NCBI RefSeq assembly: GCF_025961315.1
Contig: NZ_JAOQNK010000001.1
Location: 3,224,001 to 3,288,000, forward strand
Direction of reading: 5' to 3'
DNA from: Sphingobacterium kitahiroshimense
GTDB lineage: Bacteria; Bacteroidota; Bacteroidia; Sphingobacteriales; Sphingobacteriaceae
Length of the DNA stretch: 64,000 bases
A program made the translations under genes and the position numbers. Below are positions 1-9,470 of the stretch, one piece after another; position 1 is the stretch's first letter, and each line of letters begins with the position of its first letter. The notes below the pieces were generated by a model. That model had not been told where the DNA came from. It was given only the letters and a program-made list of their open reading frames with translations, and searched no databases.

Positions 1-80
1 TTACAAAACTGATTTTTTACTAATCCTTTTGCAAGAGACAAACCAATATTCCCCGTTCCGATAATGGTAATTCTTTTCAT
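1..80 (-). CDS. proC: Pyrroline-5-carboxylate reductase, N-terminal fragment
   Basis: The reverse strand encodes MKRITIIGTGNIGLSLAKGL and a few more residues before the window ends, so only the first 26 codons are visible. The short beta strand followed by GTGNIG is a Rossmann NAD(P)-binding loop, and the pattern fits ProC, which makes proline from pyrroline-5-carboxylate. The start lies 10 bp after the argB stop, so it is probably the next gene of the arginine operon. Another short Rossmann enzyme cannot be excluded from so little sequence. Confidence 0.6.
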   Translation of the reverse strand, partial: MKRITIIGTGNIGLSLAKGLVKNQFC

Positions 81-90
81 GATTAAAATT

Positions 91-888
91 CTATTTTAAG
101 GTCAAACAAGTGCCAAATTGGCCCTGTTGGAATAAGTGCAAATTATTGGCATGACCAATATACACATTCCGAACACCTTTTTGTATAGCATCGAATGCAT
201 TTTGCAATTTTGGTACCATTCCATCATGAATAACACCGTCTTCCTTTAACTGTAAAAATTCGTCGGCACGGATTGAATTAATTACAGACTGTTCATCATT
301 GATATCTTTAAGTACACCATTTTTTTCAAAACAATATACTAGAGATGTATCATATAATGATGACAGCCCAACAGCTAAAGCTGATGCGATCGTATCTGCA
401 TTGGTATTTAAAAGTTGTCCTAAACCATTATGAGTTATTGCAGAAAATACAGGAACAAATCCCGCTTCCAAAAATTTCTTAATAGAAGCAGTATTGACAG
501 AATCGTGCAAAATATCCCCGACAAAGCCGTAATCAATATCTTTAACAGGTCGCTTTATTGCTTTAATTGTACCTCCATCTGCACCACTTAAACCAATAGC
601 ATCACATTGTAAAACTTGAAGCTTTGCAACAATATTCTTATTAGTTAAACCCGCATACACCATTGTAACAACCCGCAACATTGCTTCATCTGTAATTCTT
701 CTGCCTTCCACCATCTTAGCTTCAATTCCCAAATCTGTTGCAATACGTGTCGCAATCTTTCCTCCTCCATGCACTAAGATTTTTTTGCCAGGCAAAGCCG
801 CAAATTTTTCCAAAAATGAGTCTAACAATACTTCATCATCGATAATATTGCCACCAATTTTTATAATATTAAGGCCACTATTTGACAT
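91..888 (-). CDS. argB: Acetylglutamate kinase (N-acetyl/N-succinylglutamate kinase)
   Basis: Phosphorylates the gamma-carboxyl of N-acylglutamate with ATP, the second step of arginine synthesis, in the cytoplasm. The amino acid kinase fold is clear: IIKIGGNIID near the N-terminus, the glycine-rich HGGGK nucleotide/substrate loop, LSGADGG in the middle, and the NTNADTIASALA and DGMVPKL segments in the C-terminal half. The reading frame extends seven codons upstream, but the Met at 888 (MSNSGLNIIKIGG) fits the family start better. It sits 39 bp after argF' on the same strand, so it is cotranscribed. Because the neighbouring carbamoyltransferase looks succinylornithine-specific, the true substrate may be N-succinylglutamate; that is inference. 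Confidence 0.93.
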   Translation of the reverse strand: MSNSGLNIIKIGGNIIDDEVLLDSFLEKFAALPGKKILVHGGGKIATRIATDLGIEAKMVEGRRITDEAMLRVVTMVYAGLTNKNIVAKLQVLQCDAIGLSGADGGTIKAIKRPVKDIDYGFVGDILHDSVNTASIKKFLEAGFVPVFSAITHNGLGQLLNTNADTIASALAVGLSSLYDTSLVYCFEKNGVLKDINDEQSVINSIRADEFLQLKEDGVIHDGMVPKLQNAFDAIQKGVRNVYIGHANNLHLFQQGQFGTCLTLK

Positions 889-927
889 CTTTCTCTCTAA
901 ATCTTCCAAAATAATTTATTTACAGAC

Positions 928-1899
928 CTATTTATTTTTTTCTAAGCTTTCAAGCATACGTTTTAAAACAACCTGTGCAGCCCATACACGATTACCAGCT
1001 TCCTTAATGACCAAAGAATTAGGCCCATCAAGTACCTCTGCGGATAATTCTAAATCACGTCTTACTGGTAAGCAATGCATAACCTTTGCGTCATTTGTTA
1101 ACGCTAATTTCTCATTATCAATTAACCAATTTTCAATAACTGGATATACTTCACCATATTCCTCATAAGAAGACCAATTCTTAACATAAACAAAATCTGC
1201 ATTTTTGAGACTCTGATCTAGATCATTTGAAATCTTCGCACCCTCAGTAAACTCTTCAGACAATTGATATCCCTCTGGATGTGCTATAGTGAAATCGACC
1301 AAGCCTTCAACCTGCGCTTGACACATCCACTCTGAAAAAGAATTTGGTACCGCTTGTGGCAAAGCTTTTACATGTGGTGCCCACGCTAAAACAACCTTTG
1401 GTTTTTCTGTGACTTTATATTCACTTATTGTTATAATATCAGTTAAACTCTGTAAAGGATGGCGGGTTGCACTTTCCAAAGACACAACTGGAACACCACA
1501 ATATTCGATAAACTTATTAAATAAATCTTCAGAGTAATCCTCATCCCTATTTTTCAATTTAGGAAAAGAACGTAAGCCCAAAATATCACAATACTCACCC
1601 ATTACCGCTGCGGCCTCACGGATATGTTCAACAGTAGTTCCGTTCATTACGACACCATCTTGAGTCTCCAATGCCCAGCCATCTTTATCCATATTCATAA
1701 CCATGACATTCATTCCTAAATTCATAGCTGCTTTTTGAGTACTTAAACGTGTGCGCAAACTTGGGTTTAAAAATACCAGACCCAATGTTTTGTATTTGCC
1801 CAAACTTTCCAAAGTGTTAGGGTTAGCTTTCAACTCCATTGCTTCTTTAACTATTTCAGAAACACTAGCAACATCTTTAACTGAAAAAAACTTTTTCAT
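928..1899 (-). CDS. argF': N-succinylornithine (acylornithine) carbamoyltransferase
   Basis: Transfers the carbamoyl group to an N-acylated ornithine, giving N-acylcitrulline. The carbamoyl-phosphate loop reads FLNPSLRTR (residues 43-51), followed by ATRHPLQSL, and the C-terminal HCLPVRR motif is present. The length of 323 aa and the DGVVMNGTTVEH segment match the Bacteroides SOTCase branch and not classical ArgF. Residue 90 is Val. In this family, Glu at this position gives acetylornithine specificity, while Pro, Ser or Val gives succinylornithine specificity, so I infer a succinylated arginine pathway. It lies 21 bp after argD in the same operon. Confidence 0.92.
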   Translation of the reverse strand: MKKFFSVKDVASVSEIVKEAMELKANPNTLESLGKYKTLGLVFLNPSLRTRLSTQKAAMNLGMNVMVMNMDKDGWALETQDGVVMNGTTVEHIREAAAVMGEYCDILGLRSFPKLKNRDEDYSEDLFNKFIEYCGVPVVSLESATRHPLQSLTDIITISEYKVTEKPKVVLAWAPHVKALPQAVPNSFSEWMCQAQVEGLVDFTIAHPEGYQLSEEFTEGAKISNDLDQSLKNADFVYVKNWSSYEEYGEVYPVIENWLIDNEKLALTNDAKVMHCLPVRRDLELSAEVLDGPNSLVIKEAGNRVWAAQVVLKRMLESLEKNK

Positions 1900-1920
1900 A
1901 TATTTATCTTATTCAAAAAA

Positions 1921-3054
1921 CTAACCTTCCAAAATTTCTGTAAAAGCCGTTAAAAATTGATCGGCCATTTCTTTTGTTGTATTTAATGCGGGCAATAAGC
2001 GTATTACAGTAGGCTTTGCTTCACCTGTAAATATTCTATGCTTTTCCAACAGATCTTTCCTTACATGCGCTAATTCACTAGGTAAATCAATACCTATCAT
2101 CAGTCCTCTTCCTCTTACTTCAGAAATTTGATCAAACTTGCGTAATTCTTCAATTAAATAAGATCCAACAGTCGCTGCATTTTGAATTAAACTATCCTGT
2201 TGAATAACTTCTAAGACAGCAACAGCGGCTGCACAAGCCAAATGATTTCCCCCAAAAGTAGTTCCCAGCATACCGTATGATGCCACAAATTTTGGAGCGA
2301 TGCTAATTGCACCGATAGGAAAACCATTACCCATACCTTTTGCCATAGTATAAATATCAGCTTCTATCCCAGAATAATCATGAGAATAAAACAAACCAGA
2401 ACGGCCATAACCACACTGTACTGAATCAGCGATAAATACAGAAGCATATTGATCGCAGAGTGTGCGTATCAGACGAAGAAATGAAACAGACGCTTCCCTT
2501 ATGCCACCAACACCCTGTATACCTTCAATAATCACCGATGAAATTTCCTCGCCATAATTTTTGAAAGCATTAGATATAGCATCTTCATCATTAAAAGGTA
2601 AGAAAATGACGTTATCAGTCTCATTGACAGGAGCAATAATATTTGGATTATCAGTACAAGCTACTGCCAAAGATGTACGACCGTGAAATGCCTTTGAAAA
2701 AGCAATCACTTTTTTTCTTGAATTATAAAAAGAAGCCAACTTTAACGCATTTTCATTTGCCTCTGCACCTGAATTACATAAAAACAAATGATAATCCTCT
2801 TTCCCAGAAACTTTACCTAATAATTGAGCTAATTCACGCTGAATAGGAATCTCCACAGAATTCGAATAAAATCCAATTTGATTTAATTGTTCTGTGATAC
2901 GTTGAACATAATTTGGATGCGTATGACCAATTGAAATCACAGCATGACCACCATATAAATCCAAGTAAGGATTTTCTTCGGCATCCCACACCGTTGAGCC
3001 CTGTGCTCTTACAATATTGATTGGATTAATGGGATAAACGTTAAATAAGTCCAT
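1921..3054 (-). CDS. argD: Acylornithine aminotransferase
   Basis: Class III PLP-dependent aminotransferase that converts N-acylglutamate semialdehyde to N-acylornithine. Visible motifs are the substrate/PLP region LYGGHAVISIGHTHP, CNSGAEANENALKLA, IIEGIQGVGG, the Asp of IADSVQCGYGRSG that contacts the pyridine nitrogen, and the Schiff-base Lys in MAKGMGNGFPIG. The frame stays open far upstream, but that part reads antisense-like low-complexity sequence through the rplQ terminator. I place the start at Met 3054 (MDLFNVYPINPIN), giving 377 aa, the usual length. A TATATTTG promoter box lies about 50 bp upstream. It is the first gene of the argD-argF'-argB-proC operon. Confidence 0.92.
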   Translation of the reverse strand: MDLFNVYPINPINIVRAQGSTVWDAEENPYLDLYGGHAVISIGHTHPNYVQRITEQLNQIGFYSNSVEIPIQRELAQLLGKVSGKEDYHLFLCNSGAEANENALKLASFYNSRKKVIAFSKAFHGRTSLAVACTDNPNIIAPVNETDNVIFLPFNDEDAISNAFKNYGEEISSVIIEGIQGVGGIREASVSFLRLIRTLCDQYASVFIADSVQCGYGRSGLFYSHDYSGIEADIYTMAKGMGNGFPIGAISIAPKFVASYGMLGTTFGGNHLACAAAVAVLEVIQQDSLIQNAATVGSYLIEELRKFDQISEVRGRGLMIGIDLPSELAHVRKDLLEKHRIFTGEAKPTVIRLLPALNTTKEMADQFLTAFTEILEG

Positions 3055-3103
3055 TGATAATGAATAAATAATTAAATGAGAAACATAAGTCCGATATGCA
3101 TTG

Positions 3104-3111
3104 CAAATATA
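3104..3111 (-). promoter_or_regulatory. Putative -7 promoter box of the arg operon
   Basis: On the minus strand this reads TATATTTG, an exact match to the Bacteroidota -7 consensus TAnnTTTG. It lies between the rplQ terminator and the argD start, at a normal leader distance. No good -33 TTTG was found 19-21 bp upstream. Confidence 0.45.
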
Positions 3112-3140
3112 GCTAAGTCTTCCTAAAAATCCGTTAAAAA

Positions 3141-3172
3141 TAAAAAAGCCTATCATTTTCATGATAGGCTTT
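3141..3172 (-). terminator. Rho-independent terminator of the ribosomal operon
   Basis: A 12-bp perfect stem (aaagcctatcat / atgataggcttt) with a 4-nt loop is followed on the minus strand by a run of Ts. It lies 21 bp after the rplQ stop and separates the ribosomal operon from argD. Confidence 0.85.
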
Positions 3173-3193
3173 ATATCTAAAAAAATTAAAGAA

Positions 3194-3694
3194 CTAGTCT
3201 TTGTTTTCTTCTTCTGTAGACGCAGTAGTAACATCCGTTTCAGCTGGAGCTTCTTCAGTTGTATCAGCTTTCTTCTTAGAAGTACCACGACGACGAGTTG
3301 CTTTTTTCTCAGTAGCAGCTTTAGCACCGTAAATTTCATTATAGTCTACCAATTCGATAAATGCCATTTCAGCGTTATCACCTAAACGATTTTCCATTTT
3401 GATAATACGTGTATAACCACCTGGACGATTAGCTACTTTTTCCGAAATTTCACGGAACAAGATAGTAACAGCCTCTTTATCTTTTAAGTAAGCGAAAACA
3501 GTACGACGAGAGTGAGTCGTATCGTTTTTAGATTTAGTAATCAAAGGCTCAACATATTTACGTAACGCTTTAGCTTTTGCTAAAGTTGTTGTAATACGTT
3601 TATGTTTTACTAATGACGTTGCCATGTTAGCTAACATTGCCTTTCTATGGCTGTCAGTACGACCTAAGTGATTTACTTTTTTTCCGTGTCTCAT
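3194..3694 (-). CDS. rplQ: 50S ribosomal protein L17
   Basis: Last gene of the ribosomal operon. The start [21 protein letters not shown] and the RPGGYTRI segment are typical of L17, which lies near the peptide exit tunnel. At 166 aa it is longer than the E. coli protein (127 aa). Residues from about 125 onward form a basic, then acidic, Thr/Glu-rich tail that looks disordered. A strong terminator follows the stop. Confidence 0.97.
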   Translation of the reverse strand: MRHGKKVNHLGRTDSHRKAMLANMATSLVKHKRITTTLAKAKALRKYVEPLITKSKNDTTHSRRTVFAYLKDKEAVTILFREISEKVANRPGGYTRIIKMENRLGDNAEMAFIELVDYNEIYGAKAATEKKATRRRGTSKKKADTTEEAPAETDVTTASTEEENKD

Positions 3695-3765
3695 TTTTAA
3701 TTTAATTTTAATGTATATACCGTCTCTTCACAGAGGGAATTATATACAAGCCGCTTATTAATATA

Positions 3766-4758
3766 TTAATCTTCGTCTAACTTATATTTAGACAAGTTCA
3801 TTCCAAATGATAAACCTTTCGATTTAACCAATTCTTGGATTTCGCTTAATGATTTTTTACCGAAGTTTCTGAATTTCAACATATCTGCTACGTCATAAGT
3901 AACTAATTCAGATAGTGAGCGAATATCAGCAGCTTTCAAACAGTTCAATGCGCGAACTGATAGATCTAAGTCAACTAATTCCATTTTCAAAATTTTACGC
4001 ATATGTAAAATTTCTTCATCAACAACTTTAGTTTCCTCTTTAGTCTGAGACTCAAGAAGCATATTCTCATCAGAGAATAAGATAAAGTGTTGAATTAAGA
4101 TTTTAGCAGCTTCTTTTAAAGCTTCTTCTGGATGAATCGAACCATCTGTAGAAATATCTAACAACAATTTCTCGTAGTCAGTTTTTTGTTCTACACGGTA
4201 GTTCTCAATGGTAAATTTAACATTCTTAATCGGAGTAAAGATCGAATCAATCGCGATTAATCCTACAGGACCATCAACGACTTTATTCTCATCAGCATTT
4301 ACATAACCACGACCTTTAGCTACGCTCAATTCTACTTCAATTGTAACCGAGCTATCCATGTTACAGATAACCAAATCAGGATTTAATACTGTAAAGTTGT
4401 TTGAGAATTTTGTGATATCACCAGCTGAGAATTGCTCTTGACCATTGATTACTACAAATATCTTTTCGCTATCACCTTGATCACCAGTTTTTTGAAAACG
4501 AACTTGTTTCAAATTCAAAATGATCTCCGTAACGTCTTCAACTACACCTTTGATAGTTGAAAATTCGTGCGAAACGCCTGAAAACCTTATCGACGTAATT
4601 GCATATCCTTCTAATGAGGACAATAAAATACGGCGCAAAGCATTACCAATGGTTACACCAAAACCAGGCTCCAATGGACGAAATTCGAACGTACCATCAA
4701 AATCTGTAGATTTTTGCATGATAACTTTATCCGGTCTTTGAAATGCTAAAATTGCCAT
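3766..4758 (-). CDS. rpoA: RNA polymerase alpha subunit
   Basis: Scaffold subunit of RNA polymerase, 330 aa. The N-terminal assembly domain shows [21 protein letters not shown]. The C-terminal domain (about 250-330) shows [16 protein letters not shown] and [13 protein letters not shown], so the DNA- and activator-contacting surface is intact. In the usual alpha-operon position, rpsM-rpsK-rpsD-rpoA-rplQ. The 71-bp gap to rplQ holds only a weak inverted repeat. Confidence 0.98.
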   Translation of the reverse strand: MAILAFQRPDKVIMQKSTDFDGTFEFRPLEPGFGVTIGNALRRILLSSLEGYAITSIRFSGVSHEFSTIKGVVEDVTEIILNLKQVRFQKTGDQGDSEKIFVVINGQEQFSAGDITKFSNNFTVLNPDLVICNMDSSVTIEVELSVAKGRGYVNADENKVVDGPVGLIAIDSIFTPIKNVKFTIENYRVEQKTDYEKLLLDISTDGSIHPEEALKEAAKILIQHFILFSDENMLLESQTKEETKVVDEEILHMRKILKMELVDLDLSVRALNCLKAADIRSLSELVTYDVADMLKFRNFGKKSLSEIQELVKSKGLSFGMNLSKYKLDED

Positions 4759-4803
4759 TTATTTCTTTTTAAAGTTTTTGTAATAATACTTGCAATACAA
4801 TAG

Positions 4804-4836
4804 AATATGCATAATCCATAATGGACTATGCATATT
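4804..4836. repeat. Hairpin between rpsD and rpoA
   Basis: Two 15-base arms (one mismatch) around a 3-nt loop, containing ATGCAT in each arm, fill the short gap upstream of rpoA. On the mRNA strand no T run follows, so it is unlikely to be a terminator. It may be a processing or stability element. Confidence 0.5.
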
Positions 4837-4849
4837 GCTACTTTATTTA

Positions 4850-5458
4850 TTATTTAGAGTATAACTCTACGATTAAGTTCTCTTTGATATTCTCAGGAAT
4901 GTCAGATCTCTCAGGGAAACTTAAAAAAGTACCTGTAAGTTCTTTTGCATTCCACTCCAACCATGAGTATTTGTTGATGATTCTACCAGCAACTGAATCA
5001 GTGATTGTTTCAAGAGTTTGAGAACGCTCACGAACAGCGATTACATCACCTGGACGTAAGCTATATGATGGAATGTTAACTAATTCTCCGTTAACAGTAA
5101 TGTGCTTGTGCGATACTAACTGACGTGCAGCAGAACGAGTAGGGGCAATACCTAAACGGTATACCGTGTTATCTAAACGAGCTTCTAATAATTTCAAGAA
5201 GATCTCCCCTGTAATACCTTGTTTTGAGGCAGCTTTAACAAACAAATTAGCGAATTGACGCTCTAACACCCCGTAAGTGTATTTTGCTTTTTGCTTTTCT
5301 AACAACTGAATAGCGTATTCAGATTGTTTACCTCTGCGTTTAGATGCTCCATGTTGTCCAGGAGGATAATTCTTTTTTTCTAACGCTTTATCTGGGCCGA
5401 AAATCGGCTCTCTAAATTTACGGGCAATTTTGGACTTAGGTCCTGTATATCTAGCCAT
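4850..5458 (-). CDS. rpsD: 30S ribosomal protein S4
   Basis: 16S rRNA-binding assembly protein, 202 aa. The N-terminus ([21 protein letters not shown]) has no zinc-binding cysteines, so it is the zinc-free form. The S4 RNA-binding domain lies around residues 92-150 ([26 protein letters not shown]). In E. coli S4 represses the alpha operon; whether it does so here cannot be seen. Confidence 0.98.
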   Translation of the reverse strand: MARYTGPKSKIARKFREPIFGPDKALEKKNYPPGQHGASKRRGKQSEYAIQLLEKQKAKYTYGVLERQFANLFVKAASKQGITGEIFLKLLEARLDNTVYRLGIAPTRSAARQLVSHKHITVNGELVNIPSYSLRPGDVIAVRERSQTLETITDSVAGRIINKYSWLEWNAKELTGTFLSFPERSDIPENIKENLIVELYSK

Positions 5459-5516
5459 TTTTTTTCTCTTAAAGTATCTATTAGCCTTTAGCTAATGAAT
5501 CTTATCTTTAACCTAA

Positions 5517-5906
5517 TTAAACTCTTCTACGTTTTGGAGGACGACAACCGTTGTGAGGAAGTGGTGTGATATCTTTGATAGTAGTCACATCGATTCCAAC
5601 AGTTTGTAATGTTCTGATAGCCGACTCACGTCCAGCACCAGGTCCTTTTACGAATACTTCTACTTTGCGTAGACCTAAATCGTATGCAACTTTTCCACAG
5701 TCATTTGCTGCTTGTCCTGCCGCGTACGGTGTATTCTTTTTAGACCCTCTAAAACCCATTTTCCCAGCACTTGACCAAGAAATAGTTTGACCTTGATTAT
5801 TAGTCAAAGTTACAATGATATTATTAAACGTAGCATTGATGTGTGCTTGACCAACAGGCTCAATTACAACAATACGTTTTTTTGCAGCTTTTTTAGTTTT
5901 AGCCAT
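5517..5906 (-). CDS. rpsK: 30S ribosomal protein S11
   Basis: Platform protein of the small subunit, 129 aa, close to the usual length. Diagnostic segments are [48 protein letters not shown] and the C-terminal [12 protein letters not shown]. It starts 10 bp after the rpsM stop. Confidence 0.98.
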   Translation of the reverse strand: MAKTKKAAKKRIVVIEPVGQAHINATFNNIIVTLTNNQGQTISWSSAGKMGFRGSKKNTPYAAGQAANDCGKVAYDLGLRKVEVFVKGPGAGRESAIRTLQTVGIDVTTIKDITPLPHNGCRPPKRRRV

Positions 5907-5916
5907 TTCTTAATTT

Positions 5917-6294
5917 TTATTTAGTAGCCTTTTTCTTGTTTGCAACTGTCTTACGTTTACCCTTACGAGTACGAGAGTTGTTTTTAGTGCGTTGACCACG
6001 AACTGGTAAATGCTTACGGTGACGTAATCCACGGTAACAACCGATATCCATTAAACGTTTAATGTTTAATTGAATTTCAGAACGTAAAGCACCTTCCACT
6101 TTAATCTCATCAGAAATCAAAGTACGAATTGCTGCTAACTGATCATCATTCCAATCTTGAACTTTAATGTCATGACTGATTTCCGCCTTATCTAAGATAA
6201 GCTCTGCTGTTGTACGACCGATACCAAAAATGTAGGTAAGGCCGATAACACCCCTTTTGTTTTTAGGTAAGTCAATACCTGCTATCCTTGCCAT
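5917..6294 (-). CDS. rpsM: 30S ribosomal protein S13
   Basis: Small-subunit head protein contacting the large subunit and P-site tRNA, 125 aa. It begins [26 protein letters not shown], and its C-terminal half has the [27 protein letters not shown] basic region that contacts tRNA. It follows rpmJ in the common order infA-rpmJ-rpsM-rpsK-rpsD-rpoA. Confidence 0.98.
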   Translation of the reverse strand: MARIAGIDLPKNKRGVIGLTYIFGIGRTTAELILDKAEISHDIKVQDWNDDQLAAIRTLISDEIKVEGALRSEIQLNIKRLMDIGCYRGLRHRKHLPVRGQRTKNNSRTRKGKRKTVANKKKATK

Positions 6295-6321
6295 ATATGT
6301 TTAGCGATTATTTTTAAATAA

Positions 6322-6438
6322 TTAACCCTGACGTTGTTTGTACTTAGGGTTCTTTTTGTTGATTACAAAAACTTTTCCTTTGCGACGAATGATCTTACAA
6401 TCAGCGCTACGTTTTTTTATTGATGCTCTTACTTTCAT
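6322..6438 (-). CDS. rpmJ: 50S ribosomal protein L36, zinc-free form
   Basis: A 38-codon gene: it begins [20 protein letters not shown] and ends KYKQRQG, as L36 does. Of the four zinc ligands of the classical form (Cys11, Cys14, Cys27, His32), only Cys14 remains; the others are Ser, Asn and Tyr. This is therefore the cysteine-poor form that folds without zinc. It sits between infA and rpsM, 27 bp before the rpsM start. Confidence 0.95.
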   Translation of the reverse strand: MKVRASIKKRSADCKIIRRKGKVFVINKKNPKYKQRQG

Positions 6439-6483
6439 GATTTTAATATTTTCAAAAGCTTGCACTATCAGACTACCAATCCG

Positions 6484-6702
6484 TTATTTATAACGGTATG
6501 TGATACGTCCTTTAGTCAAATCATAAGGAGACATTTCTAATTTAACTTTATCCCCAGGCAAAATTTTGATATAGTGCATACGCATTTTACCAGAAATATG
6601 AGCAATGATTTCATGCCCATTTTCCAATTCCACCCTAAACATAGCATTAGAAAGTGCCTCTCTAATTATTCCATCTTGTTCAATTGAGGCTTGTTTAGCC
6701 AT
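6484..6702 (-). CDS. infA: Translation initiation factor IF-1
   Basis: Binds the ribosomal A site during initiation. The 72-aa single OB fold is complete: [40 protein letters not shown] and the C-terminal [15 protein letters not shown]. Sits between map and rpmJ, as in many Bacteroidota. Confidence 0.97.
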   Translation of the reverse strand: MAKQASIEQDGIIREALSNAMFRVELENGHEIIAHISGKMRMHYIKILPGDKVKLEMSPYDLTKGRITYRYK

Positions 6703-6776
6703 ATATTCTTGATTATTATTTTGTTAAATAGCCTGCAAACAGGAGTGCAAAGATATATAAAATAATTGAAAATCAA

Positions 6777-7559
6777 CTATTTTTCACCTAAAACTTTCTC
6801 TACATGTTCAAATGTCAACAGCACATCGGGTTCACCTTTTCGAATAGCGACCATTTGCTCGAAGTGCGCCGACAGTTTACCATCAACAGTACTTACTGTC
6901 CATCCGTCATCCCAAAACTTCACGCCTGCCTTTCCTGCGTTGATCATTGGTTCAATACAAATAACTAAACCAGACTCTAGCTTAGCACCAGCACCACGTT
7001 TACCGTAGTTTGGCACCTCAGGTTTTTCATGTAAATGAAAACCGACACCATGTCCAACTAATTCTCGTACAATACCAAAACCATATTTAGAAACATGTTC
7101 CTGTATAGCTGCACCGATATCTCCAACACGTTTTCCAGCTACAGCTTGCTCTATGCCTTTGTACATAGATTCTTTTGTTACATCAAGTAACAGCTGGGCC
7201 TCTTCAGTAACATTACCCACACCAAAAGTGTAGGCTGAATCACTAATAAAACCGTTTAGATTTACGCCACCGTCAACAGAAACAAGATCTCCATCTTTGA
7301 TTATATAATCACTTGGAAATCCATGAACGATCTGATCGTTAACAGAAATACAAAGTGAGTATGGAAATCCATGATAATTAAGGAACGCAGGCGTACCACC
7401 ATTATCATGGATAAACTCGTAAGCTAACTTATCAAGAGATAAGGTGGTGATGCCAGGTTTAATAACCTTAGCAACTTCACCAAGCAATTGCGAAAGTACA
7501 TTTGCAGACAAACGCACTTGCTCTATTTCTTCCTCTGATTTATAATATACTTTAGACAT
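6777..7559 (-). CDS. map: Methionine aminopeptidase, type I
   Basis: Removes the initiator Met from new proteins. At 260 aa it has all five metal ligands of the pita-bread fold: the two Asp of VSVDGGVNLNGFISDSA, the His of GHGVGFHLHEKPEV, Glu in CIEPMIN, and Glu in SAHFEQMVAI. The lack of an insert in the catalytic domain marks type I. It follows secY by 9 bp. Confidence 0.97.
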   Translation of the reverse strand: MSKVYYKSEEEIEQVRLSANVLSQLLGEVAKVIKPGITTLSLDKLAYEFIHDNGGTPAFLNYHGFPYSLCISVNDQIVHGFPSDYIIKDGDLVSVDGGVNLNGFISDSAYTFGVGNVTEEAQLLLDVTKESMYKGIEQAVAGKRVGDIGAAIQEHVSKYGFGIVRELVGHGVGFHLHEKPEVPNYGKRGAGAKLESGLVICIEPMINAGKAGVKFWDDGWTVSTVDGKLSAHFEQMVAIRKGEPDVLLTFEHVEKVLGEK

Positions 7560-7568
7560 CTAAAGAAT

Positions 7569-8906
7569 TTAAATTGCCGACTGATCTACACCCTCAACTG
7601 ACGCAGGAGTTCTTCCTTTTATACGTCCAGTTTTCATTAATCCGTCATAGTGACGCATCAATAAGTGGCTTTCAATTTGTTGCAAAGTATCCAACACAAC
7701 ACCTACCAAAATCAATAAGGACGTACCTCCGTAGAAATGCGCAAATTGATTATTAATACCGAATAAACTTGCAATAGCAGGTAATATAGCAATAATCGCA
7801 AGGAAAATTGCTCCCGGGAATGTGATATTTGAAATCACACGATCAATAAAGTTACTTGTTTCTAGACCTGGTTTGATACCTGGAACAAATCCACCATTTT
7901 TCTTCATATCATCAGACATCTGCTGAGGATTAACCATAATTGCTGTATAGAAAAATGTAAATGCTATAATCAAAACAGCAAAAGTTACATTATAAGCAAC
8001 AGATGTATAGTTACTCAACGATGTTAAGAAATCAGACTGAAGATTAGGGAAAAATTGACCCAAACTCATTGGCACAAACATAATCGCTTGCGCGAAAATG
8101 ATTGGCATTACACCAGCAGCATTAACCTTTAATGGTATATACTGTCTTACTCCACCCACTTGTTTGTTTCCAACAATCTTCTTTGCATATTGAACAGGAA
8201 TCTTACGAACTCCTTGTACAATTAAAATTGTAAATACAACGACAAAGAACAAAGCTAAAAACTCCAATAATAATGGAATTGGTCCACCACCACCTTTACT
8301 CATACGTGATACCCACTCCGCAGTAATACCACTTGGCAATTGTGCGATAATACCAGTCATAATGATCAAGGAAATACCATTACCAATACCTTTATCAGTA
8401 ATCTTTTCTCCTAGCCACATTACAAACAAAGTACCCGCTGTCAAAACTATTGCAGTAAGAATAGTGAACATAGGATCTGCTAATGTTTTCGCAGCAGGCT
8501 CAATTTGAGTTCTAACATACGCAAACGCTTGAAGCAAAGTAATCGCTAACGTTAGATAGCGCGTAATTTGATTCATTTTAGTACGACCACTTTCACCCTC
8601 TTTCTGCATTTTTTGGAAATAAGGAACCGCGATGCCCAGTAACTGAACAACAATGGATGCCGAGATATAAGGCATTACACCCAATGCAAAGATAGCTGAG
8701 CGAGAGAATGACCCCCCTGCAAACATATCTAGCAACCCAAGTAATCCTTCTTTTTGACCGGAAGCCAAAGCTTGAGGATTAACTCCAGGTAATACAATAT
8801 GACATCCAATACGGTAAATCAGAAGAAATAGCAACGTATTCAAAATACGTGTACGTAAATCGTCTATTTTCCAAATATTGGTTAAGGTTGTGATTAGTTT
8901 CTTCAT
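7569..8906 (-). CDS. secY: Protein translocase subunit SecY
   Basis: Channel subunit of the Sec translocon in the inner membrane, 445 aa with about ten hydrophobic helices. Family segments are LLFLLIYRIGCHIVLPGV, GVMPYISASIVVQLL, MWLGEKITDKGIGNGISLII and the cytoplasmic loop region RKIPVQYAKK. Placed after rplO with 3 bp between them, as in the spc operon. Confidence 0.98.
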   Translation of the reverse strand: MKKLITTLTNIWKIDDLRTRILNTLLFLLIYRIGCHIVLPGVNPQALASGQKEGLLGLLDMFAGGSFSRSAIFALGVMPYISASIVVQLLGIAVPYFQKMQKEGESGRTKMNQITRYLTLAITLLQAFAYVRTQIEPAAKTLADPMFTILTAIVLTAGTLFVMWLGEKITDKGIGNGISLIIMTGIIAQLPSGITAEWVSRMSKGGGGPIPLLLEFLALFFVVVFTILIVQGVRKIPVQYAKKIVGNKQVGGVRQYIPLKVNAAGVMPIIFAQAIMFVPMSLGQFFPNLQSDFLTSLSNYTSVAYNVTFAVLIIAFTFFYTAIMVNPQQMSDDMKKNGGFVPGIKPGLETSNFIDRVISNITFPGAIFLAIIAILPAIASLFGINNQFAHFYGGTSLLILVGVVLDTLQQIESHLLMRHYDGLMKTGRIKGRTPASVEGVDQSAI

Positions 8907-8909
8907 TTA

Positions 8910-9356
8910 TTAAAGTTTAACAATAGAACCGCCTGCTGCTTCAATAGCTGCTTGAGCAGAAGCCGAGAACGCATGTGCTGTAACTTCAACTTTTGCTTTC
9001 AACTCACCACGACCCAAGATCTTAACTTTATCTTTCTTAGCTACTAATCCATGAGCAACTAATTCTTCCAAAGTTACAATAGTCAAATTATGCTTCTCAA
9101 CTAATTCTTGCAAAGCATCTAAGTTTACACCATTATACTCTACGCGGTTTAAGTTTTTGAAACCAAATTTAGGCACACGACGTTGCAAAGGCATTTGACC
9201 ACCTTCAAAACCGATCTTTGTACTATGACCTGAACGAGAACCTGCTCCTTTGTGACCACGTGTAGAAGTACCACCGCGACCAGAACCTGTACCACGACCA
9301 ATACGTTTACGATTTTTTACGGAACCTTTTGCAGGTCTTAAATTACTTAAGTTCAT
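8910..9356 (-). CDS. rplO: 50S ribosomal protein L15
   Basis: 148-aa large-subunit protein. The Gly/Arg-rich N-terminal extension (RIGRGTGSGRGGTSTRGHKG) threads into 23S rRNA, followed by IGFEGGQMPLQRRVPKFGF and the C-terminal globular part. Followed by secY and preceded by a 114-bp structured gap. Confidence 0.98.
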   Translation of the reverse strand: MNLSNLRPAKGSVKNRKRIGRGTGSGRGGTSTRGHKGAGSRSGHSTKIGFEGGQMPLQRRVPKFGFKNLNRVEYNGVNLDALQELVEKHNLTIVTLEELVAHGLVAKKDKVKILGRGELKAKVEVTAHAFSASAQAAIEAAGGSIVKL

Positions 9357-9372
9357 TTTAAAACTAAATTGT

Positions 9373-9461
9373 GTTAGGCCTTCGCTTTCACTAAACAGGT
9401 CCTAACTATTAAAAAATTGATTGATAGCAAGTAATGGAAAAGACCCTAAAGCCCTTTCCAT
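9373..9461. repeat. Two consecutive hairpins between rpmD and rplO
   Basis: The 114-bp gap (9357-9470) holds two inverted repeats. One has the arms gttagg.cc and gg.cctaac (about 9373-9409); the other has arms near atggaaa and tttccat (about 9433-9461). On the mRNA strand a T-rich stretch follows the second one. They could be a weak attenuator or an RNA processing site. Confidence 0.4.
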
Positions 9462-9470
9462 ATGCTAATA

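Noticed and set aside
3055..3339. Upstream extension of argD to 472 aa
   Set aside because: It crosses the rplQ terminator and part of rplQ and has low-complexity composition; the family length and the promoter box fit the start at 3054.
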